Positions 10,538 to 19,140 of a stretch of 64,000 nt of DNA are shown in pieces (the first letter of the stretch is position 1; each line of letters opens with the position of its first letter). The notes beneath the pieces were generated by a model that saw only the letters and a program-made list of their open reading frames with translations, was not told the DNA's origin and ran no database searches. Made by a program: the position numbers and the translations under genes. Source of the DNA: Gibbula magus. Its lineage: Eukaryota; Mollusca; Gastropoda; Trochida; Trochidae. The stretch lies in contig OW388302.1 in NCBI GenBank assembly GCA_936450465.1, forward strand, positions 57,662,459-57,726,458, given 5' to 3'.

Positions 10538-11390
10538 CTTTCGATGCTTCTTGTTTACGGGTACAGAGACTTTGTAACTATCTGTTTTATTCACAGTGGA
10601 ATTTCATCTTGTCAATTTTTTACTTCCACATTATGCAATGTTATATTATCTTGAATCTTTTAAAATTATCATGTCCCGGTGCACAACTTTCCCAATCCCA
10701 GGTCCCCTCTTTCACATGTTAGTGAATTGCTATGTAGTAAATGCTTTGGGTGCCTTGGTTTTGGACAAAGTTGTGCACCTTGGTCATGTCTCTTCATCTG
10801 ACATTTTGGGCTTGGGGCATATTAATTTCCATTAATATTCAATTATGTTCATCCCGATATAAGCAGGCTATATGCATTTCTGCTTCTTGTAAACTTTGCA
10901 TTATTGCTATTGAAATTCTGAGCCCAATCTGTTGGTTGTAATTTTGCATATTAGTTAAATTGAGTCTCTTAAAAAATAGGGATGTATGAGTAAAATGTAT
11001 AATATGCTAAGAAAAGACCAAACTAAGTACATGTGATAATTATTTATGATAAGCAAGCAGACAAATACATCAAGTATATCAGTAACTGTGAAAGATTAAT
11101 TGAGCATTATTAATTGAAGCATATTGGTAACCAAATTAACAGCATTAACATTAAATGTGTTTCTACATTCAGCCCTATGGTCCGAAAATATGTGAAGTGC
11201 TTTTGAAGACACCAAGGACTGTTCCCACCACATATGCAGTGACCTGGCGGTATCTGGTGTGACTGAAAGCCAAACTTCTGAAAAGTCTGCCTGTGACAGA
11301 TGAGTTAATAACTACAAATACATACAGGAAAACAAGACCTCTAAGAGACACCATAACCAATACAAGTCTGAGCATGCGCATTCGCACAAT

Positions 11391-11744
11391 TGGTGAAACA
11401 CTTTCTGTTCAACAATCTAGTAAACATTATGATTTCAATGGAAAATGAACTACTTATTGTATATTCTTTAGGTATTCTTGTAATAATAATTGCAGCTTCA
11501 TCGTTGCATTTTCCAAATTGGATGAAATGGGATATTATTGAACCTAGAAGTCATCAAAGATGGTATTACATATAGAGTTATTGCCATACAGGGCCCAAAA
11601 CGAAATAATATGAAAGCAAAATAAAGGATATGGAATCAATTTATACATAAACCCTCAAATAATCAGCTACATCATTCAGTGACTGGAATACAAAAAAACA
11701 ACAACCAGACTACTGTTCCACAAAACAATCGTAGATAGACCAAG
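11391..11744. other. No gene recognised
   Basis: AT-rich sequence. A short open frame near its start has no recognisable features. Confidence 0.4.
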
Positions 11745-11881
11745 GGTTTTGAATTATATCTGTTGTCCTAATTGTAGCTAGAGGAGATGGTGTAGGACTG
11801 GGGATATGATCTTAAAGTTTGGTGTTGGAGCATGCTGCGTGTTCTTGATATCTGACGACTTGATGACGTAATTGAACACGT
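11745..11881 (+). repeat. Interspersed repeat fragment
   Basis: Related to the second half of 4394-4594, sharing GAGGAGATGGTGTAGGAC and GTGTTCTTGATATC. It again lies directly upstream of an AGGCGC-family MITE, as at 4394-5086. The pair may be one composite repeat. Confidence 0.6.
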
Positions 11882-12319
11882 TTAAAGGCGCCGTAGCAGG
11901 TTTTTCTTACTGAAATAAAATGCTCTCACAAAAATATAAATAAGTGTTACCAATGGCTACATAATACTCCTGAATTAAAAAAAAGTAGTTCTAAAACGAA
12001 TGTACATGGTTCGGTTAAGCCGTGCGAGTCCATTTCTTATTGAGCAGCCATTTTAATGTGTTCACCTGTTGAATCACCTGACTGATGTAGCGATACCTAA
12101 ACACTCAGAATAGAGTTTTAAATTTTTATCAATGGTGGAATGGTCAACCATCTTGCTGTCTGAGCTCTCAAATTGTCACGAGACCTACAAATCTACATCT
12201 CACACTGAGGAGTTCCACACCAAAGTCGCTGAATACATTGCATCATTTTATATGGATACAGTTTATCGGGTCGTGTAATGAGTTGTTTTACCCATTAACG
12301 TAGCAATATATTGTATATA
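11882..12319 (+). mobile_element. AGGCGC-family MITE, right end missing
   Basis: TTAA (11882-11885) is followed by AGGCGCCGTAGC, the left terminus of the family. The body matches 4600-4990 (AACGAATGTACATGG and TCACGAGACCTACAAATCTA regions). The copy is cut off where a pogo-like terminus begins. Confidence 0.7.
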
Positions 12320-12378
12320 CAGTGAAATCTTGTTTAACAGGATCACTTGAATCCGGAAACACGGCTTTCCGCACGGTA
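12320..12378 (+). repeat. Pogo-like DNA-transposon terminus fragment
   Basis: Starts CAGTGAAATCTTGTTTAACA directly after TA, and continues with a GAATCCGGAAACACGG-type sequence. This resembles the termini of Tc1/pogo-type elements (CAGT, then a run including AATCCGGA). No matching right end or transposase was found. Confidence 0.4.
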
Positions 12379-12952
12379 GTATTTCATATGTATGACCAAA
12401 GAGAATTATGTGAAGAAAATGTAACTTCAGATGAATGTCTCACGGTTTTGAAAAACATGGAAAATAAAAACAGCCCTGGATCAGATGGATTCACTGCTGA
12501 GTTCTATAAATTTTCAATTCAATATGCATAAAAACATGAATCCTTTTCGGAATTTCAAAGGCAAGGTATAATAACGTGTTTACCTAAAGGGGCCGTTATC
12601 ATAGATGTTTAAAAAATTGGCGTCCTATAACGCTTCTCGATGTCGACTTTAAGATAGTATCAGGAGTTATAGCTAACAGAATGAAACATGTTCTACCAGA
12701 TATCATTAGTGAAACCCAATCAGGATTTCTAAAAAATAGATCTATTTCAGAAAATACTAGACTATTGTATGATTTAATGAATCACTGTGAAGTAAATAAA
12801 ATACCAGGTTTATTGGTTACTGTAGATTTTGAAAAAGCTTTCGATACCATTGAATGGAATTTTATTGACAAAGCATTAGAAACATTTAATTTTGGCGAAT
12901 CTTTCAGTAAATGGATCAAACTTTTTCAACATAATAGTACAAGTCTTTGAAG
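12379..12952 (+). pseudogene. LINE reverse transcriptase fragment (L1/Tx1-like), broken
   Basis: The parts are NSPGSDGFTAEFYKF (about 12469-12513), then in other frames a stretch like RPITLLDVDFKIVSGVIANR and SETQSGFLKNRSISENTRL, and VTVDFEKAFDTIEWNF (about 12820-12867). These are RT blocks of an L1/Tx1-type non-LTR element in their usual order. Stops and frameshifts separate them. The palm YADD block is absent because the copy ends where the Penelope-like tail begins. Confidence 0.85.
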
Positions 12953-12954
12953 GG

Positions 12955-13180
12955 CATTTAGAAGTGGTATGCAAAAGAACAGGAATATTTTCTGGATAAC
13001 AACTTCTTTAATGTGAAAATACACGACGTTTCGGAGTACATACTCACTCCTTCATCAGGTGAGAATGTAAGGAAATAACAATATCCATAGCATATGTGAT
13101 TAAATTGTATCTGAAAAGATTTGGAGTTTATTTTTTCAAAGCACACGCTTCCTTTAAATAGGTGAAATCGGCCCAAAATA
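12955..13180 (-). mobile_element. Penelope-like element tail, minus strand
   Basis: The reverse strand carries the typical Penelope 3' arrangement: a hammerhead-type core, then TTAAAGAAGTTGTTATCC, comparable to TTAATAAAGAAGTTGATC at the end of the copy near 2960. A minus-strand frame through it reads DEGVSMYSETSCIFTLKKLL, a translation often seen from Penelope tails. The tail abuts the LINE fragment. Confidence 0.65.
13018..13068 (-). ncRNA. Hammerhead ribozyme core (type I-like, minimal stem III)
   Basis: Read on the minus strand: CTGATGA (13058-13052), stem II GGAGT/ACTCC with loop GAGTATGT, then GAAACGTC (13032-13025). CAC just before CTGATGA can pair with GTG just after GTC, giving the base of stem I. 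The ACGT within GAAACGTC is self-complementary, so stem III could form between two molecules, as proposed for minimal hammerheads in Penelope-like elements. All invariant core bases are present. Predicted cleavage is after GTC, between 13025 and 13024. Confidence 0.7.
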
Positions 13181-13790
13181 TCACAATTTGGTGACAGGGG
13201 TATTACTATTAACTCTTTAAATCATTCGGATACATATACATATAAATATACAAATACATATGGATTTTTCACTGACATTCATTTTTTAGATATTGCTAAC
13301 ATTTTAATATGATGTGTGCAGTTGAAAAATAAACGAATTCAGGATTAATAATAGGATGTCACCAAAAGTTTATCATCACTTTAACATCAATTTTTAAATC
13401 ACGTCACGGCAGTTTTGATCAATTCAAGTGTAAATTTGACGGCCTATCATGTGATTATAATTGAATACACTAACAATCTAAGAGTGCTTGATAGACTATC
13501 AACTATCAGTTGATCATACAGGATGATTTATTTTCATCACTTACTTGAGATATGTATGTAATTAACATAACACACATAGTAACATATTTACTGCAAAAAA
13601 TAAGTGACAATAATGTCATGCGGCATGTCATAAAATGACCGTTAAAAGGGCGTTGCAGTAAATGTAAACACTTTTTGCATTTATATAACTAAGCTTAAAA
13701 AAAAGTAATACATATATTTTGAGACTTCTTCACAACAATAAATCATTGTCACAAAATGTTACCGTATGTGAGTTTGATTTCTTCGTCCGA
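13181..13790. other. No gene recognised
   Basis: AT-rich sequence with no recognisable coding or repeat structure. Confidence 0.4.
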
Positions 13791-14286
13791 TCTTTCTTTA
13801 AACCTAGAGGCTACTTGAAAGCTTTCGGTGTTCTTTAGTGTTTATAAATGAGTCGTCAAAACATCAATGAAAAATATAAAACAGCACACAGCGTTGAGTC
13901 TTCATGATCTCATTTTAATTCTCTTCATTTTGCACAAACAGTAACCTAACTCTTTACATCAAAACCTAGTAGGTCAAATCTTCTTTTGAATCTATGCAAT
14001 GAACTAAAAGAGACTCTCCAATTTTAGGAACAGTGATTAATAATGAATTTTAAATTGACAAAATATATCTAAATTAAATGTCAAATTTATACTATGCTAA
14101 GAAAAGACCAAACTAACATGTGATTTTTATGTATCATTAGCAAGCAGACAAATACATCAAGTATATCAGTAAATGTGATAGATTAATTGAGCATTATTAA
14201 TCGAAGCATATTGGTTACCAAACTAACTGCAGTGGATACATTAAATGTGTTTCTACATTCGAATGGACTGCAACAGTTCACACATA
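13791..14286 (+). promoter_or_regulatory. Conserved 5' flank of the signal-peptide gene
   Basis: This segment is shared with the 5' flank of the pseudogene (8745-9115 plus 10990-11170). Its proximal part is shared with the minus-strand paralogue (49328-49530), for example AAGCAGACA.ATACATCAAG and CTAAGAAAAG. Being upstream of the exon in three copies, it should hold the promoter and 5' UTR. No individual site is assigned. Confidence 0.45.
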
Positions 14287-14572
14287 ATGCTTCACATGTT
14301 GCTCCTCACATTTGTAATTTTCTCCGAAAGCATATTTCAGACATGGGGCGATATAACAGTTCAGCCCTATGGTCCTAAAATGTGTGAAGTGCACTGTAAA
14401 GACACAAATGAGTGTTCTGACCACATATTCCGTGAAGTACAGCTGACATGTCAACTTGTTATCAATGGAAGAACTTCGAGGTATACATCAAGTGGAAAGG
14501 ACCTGGAGGTATCTGGTGTGACTGGAAGACAAACTTTGTATATGAGAAAAACCACGCCTTTCAGGCAGCCAG
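14287..14572 (+). CDS. Signal-peptide exon of an ankyrin-repeat gene, plus copy
   Basis: From ATG 14287 the frame encodes a hydrophobic leader MLHMLLLTFVIFSES, then an ectodomain-like segment with cysteines (MCEVHCKDTNECSDHIF, VQLTCQL). The minus-strand copy starts at the equivalent Met, so this start is preferred over 14245 and 14263. The exon ends at CAG|GTATAT (14572/14573), leaving one base of a split codon. The ankyrin exon at 16224 needs exactly one base, so the two can join in frame. The paralogous exon is also 286 nt. A second frame stays open across the 3' half (from 14448) and reads YIKWKGPGGIWCDWK. I recognise no family. Confidence 0.55.
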
Positions 14573-16223
14573 GTATATTTACATATTTCCCCGAAGTTAT
14601 ATCCGAGGTGAATTGCATTTGGCTCTGTTTTACTCGCTGACCATTGATACACAGTTTTGTTTTATTTGGTCACACATATAACCTGTATGTATAAATATAT
14701 GTAGTTGTTATTTGATTTTGTAACACTGAAATGAGCAAATTTGAATTTGAGTAGAGCTCACATAAACGTGTTGCCATGGGTGCGGGAAAATTCTGCCTGT
14801 GACGTATGAGTTTATATCTACAAATATCTTGGTGCCAGCAGATTTCTCTTAATTAACTTGTGCACATAACCATTCATTGGCAATGTCAGGACCCAGAACG
14901 AACTGAGGCAGCATGCATCAAAGTGGTAAACACTCATATTTTGATGATGCTGATATTTTGTCAAGCCTTTGGTGACAACACTTGTAAAGTCAGGCTTCAA
15001 CTGTTGCTTCTTATCAATGCGAGTTTGCCCCCTTGGACACATCTTCTACTTTAATTGACAATCAGGGAGATGACAAGTTGCTCTCTGGAAGAACACTTTC
15101 TACTTAAAGATGCATGATGATCTTTGCATTTCTTTAAAAATTTAATAACTAATTATCAATCATATCATTTCGTAGGAAAATCATTCAACAAAATTATGTC
15201 ATCATTATTTTCCTGAATTCGATATTTTTGGAATAACCCTCATAAAGATATCACGCGACATTCAAAATGTCTACTGTTTGCCAGTAGCTGTGAATGACGA
15301 GCTTGAGGACTTGTATTTATTAAAATGAACTGCTCCAGGTGAGTGTAACTGTCTCATTCAGGTAATGAATGCACATTCTAGTTATCCACGCAGGTGTGCA
15401 GATGATATGACATATGGATTTCTTATTTTGCATCAAAACGTTACGCTCTGTTTACAGACATTGCATTTTCTCGCCTTCTCAACTGCATTAAGTGTCTCTA
15501 TTTGGATAGATCTTGATAATGACGAATTATGTCTTGCTAATCTATCATTTAATGTAGCTCTAAAGCACTCTATAGAAATGACTTATTTGATTAGTATCAT
15601 TTATTTTGATTTCCACAAGTATTGGCCGTTTGTTCGGATAGATTGTTACAAGCTAGATGCGTCAATACGCCATGAAGTAGCGTTAAAGAGGACGCTCAAT
15701 CCAGAATTGATCACGAGAACCAATCAAAATCGAGTATCCAGCAATGTCATGGTAGAATGGTTGCTAAATGTATGAGGAATACGTTAAAATTAGTTTAAAG
15801 TTTATTTAATTTTCATGAACTCTGATCCTTCATCTTTAATTGGCAATAACGGAGAAACCTGTTGACTCAACAGAGATTGCGTAAAATAAGAGAAACTGTG
15901 CTGCTGAACAGCTTATAGCACCTGAGAAGGGGGACGACAACATAAGTCCAAGACTGTATCACTTTATCTAAAGTACGAAAGAGCAACAGTAGTGCTGTTA
16001 AATTCGGATCAAGGGGGCTTGTTTTGTGAGAGGAAACACTTTCGATTTAATGTATCTTAAAAAACAACATAGTGGACATCCATGACAGCCATTTGAAGAG
16101 ACTTTTAAATATATAAAAAAAACGTTATTTCACTGCGGCTATGTTTACAATGCTTTATTGTTTCTTTTACCCTGTACTATATTTGTTTTTCTTGGTTACA
16201 AGTTAAAATCCTCTACTTCACAG
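14573..16223 (+). other. Presumed intron between the signal-peptide and ankyrin exons
   Basis: No repeat family was identified here. It contains a 136-codon frame (15365-15775) with no recognisable domain, and a pyrimidine-rich tract before the acceptor at 16223. A membrane-spanning exon would be expected if this is a receptor. I could not identify one with convincing splice sites. Confidence 0.4.
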
Positions 16224-17008
16224 ATAAGAAAATATCCAGTGAGGATTTCTTAGAAGCATGTCTAGAGGGTGATTTGGTCGAGGTGAAGCGGCTTCTACTT
16301 CAGGAGATGGTTGACATAGACTCCCAGGACGACACTAATGAGACATGTGTGATGAAGGCAGCCGCTAAAAACAGGAAAGACATGTTTGATTTTCTTGTTC
16401 AACAAGGATGTGATCTCTTCATCGTGGACGAGGACAAGAGCACTGTGTTACATTTTGCAAGTGCAGGTGGTAGCACGGACATTGCTAAGAAGCTGCTAGA
16501 TGACTATAAATTTGACATAAACAGGAGAGATGAAGACGGGATGACGCCTCTGATGTATGCTAAAAATGTTCAGATTTTAAAGTTCCTGATGGACAGGGGG
16601 GCTAAATTAAACACAATTGATACCGACAACAACACTGTCCTACACATAGCTTGTAAACATGGTAAATGGGACATTGTGAAGTATGTCCTGTCACTAAACC
16701 TTATTGCTGTAGACTGTAAAGGATGGCGCGGTAAAACTCCTCTTATGATGACTGCAAAAAAAGGTGAACTTCAAATTGTTAAACAGCTGCATAAAGAATT
16801 TCATGCAAGTCTGAAATCGTCAGATGATTTTGGTTTCACTGCACTCCACATCGCCTGTTTCGCTGGTCACTTGGATGTGGTCAAGTATCTTCTCACTCTG
16901 AAGGAACTGAGGGGATTTGAACGGAAGAGAGACAAGAAAGGAAATACACCCATACAGTTGGCGAGGAGTCATGATCATGATGATATTGTGTCATATCTAG
17001 AATCCTAA
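16224..17008 (+). CDS. Ankyrin-repeat exon, plus copy (C-terminal part of gene)
   Basis: Begins after acceptor TACTTCACAG, with CAAG at 16202 as an alternative in the same phase, and ends in TAA. About 261 codons hold roughly eight ankyrin repeats of about 30-33 residues. Examples are EDFLEACLEGDLVEVKRLLL, STVLHFASAGGSTDIAKKLL, NTVLHIACKHGKWDIVKYVL, KTPLMMTAKKGELQIVKQL and FTALHIACFAGHLDVVKYLL, with final repeat GNTPIQLARSHDHDDIV. Ankyrin repeats are protein-binding scaffolds; no catalytic domain follows. There is no ATG at its start, so it must be spliced to an upstream exon, and phase 1 fits 14572. The paralogue at 32058-32842 has the same length and high similarity, and the 3' flank is also shared. 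Confidence 0.85.
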
Positions 17009-17391
17009 AAAATACACAAAGAGCATTATTTGATCTCTGTCAATGTATTACAACATATTTGTTTGTGTATGCTGAGTATTCCTCAAATCTAAATTCAGTT
17101 CCAGGTGGACATACTTGTTGAAACGGCCCGATAGGCTAATGACATGAACTCTTAATAACAAAGCATTGGGAATTATAAATTAAAAATTTGGTGAATATGT
17201 GACCAGTAATAAAAGGGCACAGGGGCCAAGACCTAAATATATATTTTCATTTTCTTCTCAAAAACTAAATGCACTAGGAAGGATGGGTGATTTTATATTT
17301 TGTGAATTGACGTCCCCAAATAAAGTCCACAGAGACCATAACATTGAAACTTAATGGTAATCTTAGAAAGCTGAAAGTTTGTGTACATTGA
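17009..17391 (+). other. 3' flank shared with the minus-strand paralogue
   Basis: 17009-17220 matches the reverse complement of about 31850-32057 (GCTGAGTATTCCTCAAAT, GTGGACATACTTGTTGAAA). The inverted duplication therefore continues past the stop codon. The rest holds no recognised feature. Confidence 0.65.
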
Positions 17392-17475
17392 CCTACAATA
17401 GTAAAAGTTGCAGAGCCCCTGGTAGGATTTGAAACCTGGACCTCATTCGCTTACTACTGCACCATCCGACCTTCT
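17392..17475 (-). repeat. tRNA-derived SINE fragment
   Basis: On the minus strand it reads GGTGCAGTAGTAAGCGAATG, then AGGTTTCAAATCCTACCAGG, which resembles tRNA A-box and B-box promoter elements. A related sequence lies at 31540-31640 in the corresponding 3' flank of the other paralogue. No complete cloverleaf is evident. Confidence 0.5.
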
Positions 17476-17579
17476 CCCCTTGTAACCTTCGTATAAAATA
17501 GCTGTATGATGCCAGACACCTAAGTGTTATACATACGTATTAAATATAAATATAAGTTACATGTGGCTATCATGCATAA

Positions 17580-17583
17580 ATAA

Positions 17584-17643
<60 letters not shown>
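17580..17643. repeat. TA dinucleotide microsatellite
   Basis: A nearly uninterrupted TA run of about 60 bases. Confidence 0.95.
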
Positions 17644-17646
<3 letters not shown>

Positions 17647-17759
17647 AATACTGTTCGTGTCTTCTGTCCCGTGTTAGTCCCAAATGTTACATGATGTCAG
17701 GAGGGTGTGTTTCTCTGTCAAAAGTGTGTTGGGAAAACTGGAGGAAGTTAAGCCAACAA

Positions 17760-19140
17760 TGTTCATTATAGCTGCCAGTGACTAAGATTTGAAATATTGG
17801 AAATACTGATAATCATTCTAGTTTCACTAGTTTCAATATTTCTGTCAGTTAGTGTGAAGTATTGATTTCTAGTGTTGGATCTGGAGCCAAAGGCTATGAC
17901 TTTACATGTAGCCGGATGTACTATGTGTCTCCATTTTCTTGTGTATTCTGTGACTATAGTGAGAAGCTCCTTTATTACTCGTGGGCATAATGCTAAAAGA
18001 TTCAGATCGTCTGCTAGCATTTGATTACCGAGATGGAGGTTGACTGCCATGATTTCATTATTTGACTTCTCCAATATATGTAGTAAGTCATCTGTGAAGA
18101 TAAGGTACCTATGTGTTGATAAAACTCGATTTTGTCTGACACCCTGTTCTACTAAAAAAACGTTTGAGTGTGTACCATTAACTGGGACAGTATTATGGAT
18201 ATCTACGGAAGCATCCTAGTGCCACAGTGAGATTTTTTTTATCTTATAATTAGGCGATACTAACTCCTAATTAGGACATAAGTAACTCCTAACTAGGACT
18301 TAATTATCACCTACTTAGGAGATACAAAGTCCTAATTAGGACATATCTATATCCTAATTAGGACATATCTATATCCTAATTAGGAGTAAGTATCTCCTAA
18401 TTAGGACTAAGTATCTCCTAATTAGGAGTAAGTATCTCCTAATTAGGACTAAGTATCTCCTAATTAGGAGTTATTATCAAATAATTAGGAGATAATAACT
18501 CCTAATTAGGACTAAGTTATTTCCTAAGTAGGACATAACTAAGTCCTTATTAGGAGAAAACTAAGTCCTAATTAGGAAATAGTATCTCCTAATTAGGTGA
18601 TAGTATAACCTAATTAGGAGATAAAAAAATTCTCACTGTGGCACTAGGATGCTTCCGTAGATATCTGTGTAGTTGTCGTCCAGTAATTTCCAAAAGAGTC
18701 CATTGATTTTAAGATGATGAAGCTTTATAAACAGATCATTTTGCAAACCTGTATCAAAGGTTTGTTTGTTTTCTAGACAGGCTCCAAAGACTCTGTTACA
18801 AAGATTATGATGAAACACTTCTGTAAGATTGAATGCTGTTGTAGTTGGTCCAGCTCGTGATTAGTATCCGTTCTACTGTGGATGTTGTACATTGCTTTTA
18901 AGTTAATAATAAATTAAATGCTCTCAATCGCTAGTACAGAAGTTTTTTTAACAGCTTGAAAATTACCGAGAGGAGAGTGATTGGTCTGTACTTCCCTGGG
19001 TTGGTTTTGACTTATTTCTTCCCTTGTGAATTGGTATGATAAGTCAAAGTTTGCTCGGATTGGGTATATGCCCAGTTTGAATCAATGTGTTGAAATGTTC
19101 AACCAGTGCTGTAGTTTTGTCAACACAGATTAGATGCTCA
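17760..19140 (-). pseudogene. LINE reverse transcriptase (Jockey/I-type-like), split by a foldback
   Basis: The minus strand shows RT blocks in order from high to low coordinate. First is an upstream block with IPIHKGRNKSK (about 19030-18998). Next comes FDTGLQNDLFIKLHHLKING (about 18750-18691) and NYTDI, interrupted at about 18666 by the foldback element. After it come NGTHSNVFLVEQGVRQ (about 18188-18135), the palm-like block MLADDLNLLALCP (about 18018-17980) and EYTRKW. Several stops and frameshifts show that it is long inactive. The foldback sits exactly within the RT. Confidence 0.85.
18198..18666. mobile_element. Foldback element filled with 21-bp-spaced palindromes
   Basis: Inverted ends of about 44 bp (18198-18241 and 18621-18666) share ATATCTACGGAAGCATCCTA and GTGCCACAGTGAGA. 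Between them are about 18 units built on CCTAATTAGG, itself a palindrome, with centres 21-22 bp apart across 18331-18470. Alternating spacers are TAAGTATCT and ACATATCTATAT. It is inserted in a LINE, so it is mobile. It encodes no protein. Confidence 0.85.

Larger units (their letters stand above)
9120..10990 (+). mobile_element. Degenerate DIRS-like or LTR-type retroelement relic
   Basis: It interrupts the duplicated gene flank. It contains a coiled-coil gag-like frame (9302-9580), a degenerate cysteine/histidine cluster (about 10072-10145, CRSYSRPGH) and a segment like the region ahead of the reverse transcriptase in DIRS-type elements (10236-10537). All frames are short and separated by stops. 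No terminal repeats could be matched confidently. Confidence 0.5.
8745..11390 (+). pseudogene. Broken third copy of the signal-peptide exon and its 5' flank
   Basis: 8745-9115 matches the 5' flank of the intact gene (13791-14090), sharing for example GCACAAACA and CATCAAAACCTAGT. Then 10990-11170 matches 14095-14260, and 11171-11300 matches parts of the coding exon (CAGCCCTATGGTCC, GTATCTGGTGTGACTG). The start codon and signal-peptide codons are deleted, as is an inner stretch of the exon and the splice donor. A retroelement relic splits the flank. No ankyrin exon follows, so this is a dead duplicate. Confidence 0.75.

Noticed and set aside
15365..15775. 136-codon frame as an extra exon of the ankyrin gene
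   Set aside because: No recognisable domain, no convincing splice sites at either edge; kept only as a note in the intron entry.
18230..18620. Possible CRISPR-like array
   Set aside because: Units are short palindromes with 9-12-base, nearly constant spacers, enclosed by transposon-type inverted ends in a eukaryotic context.
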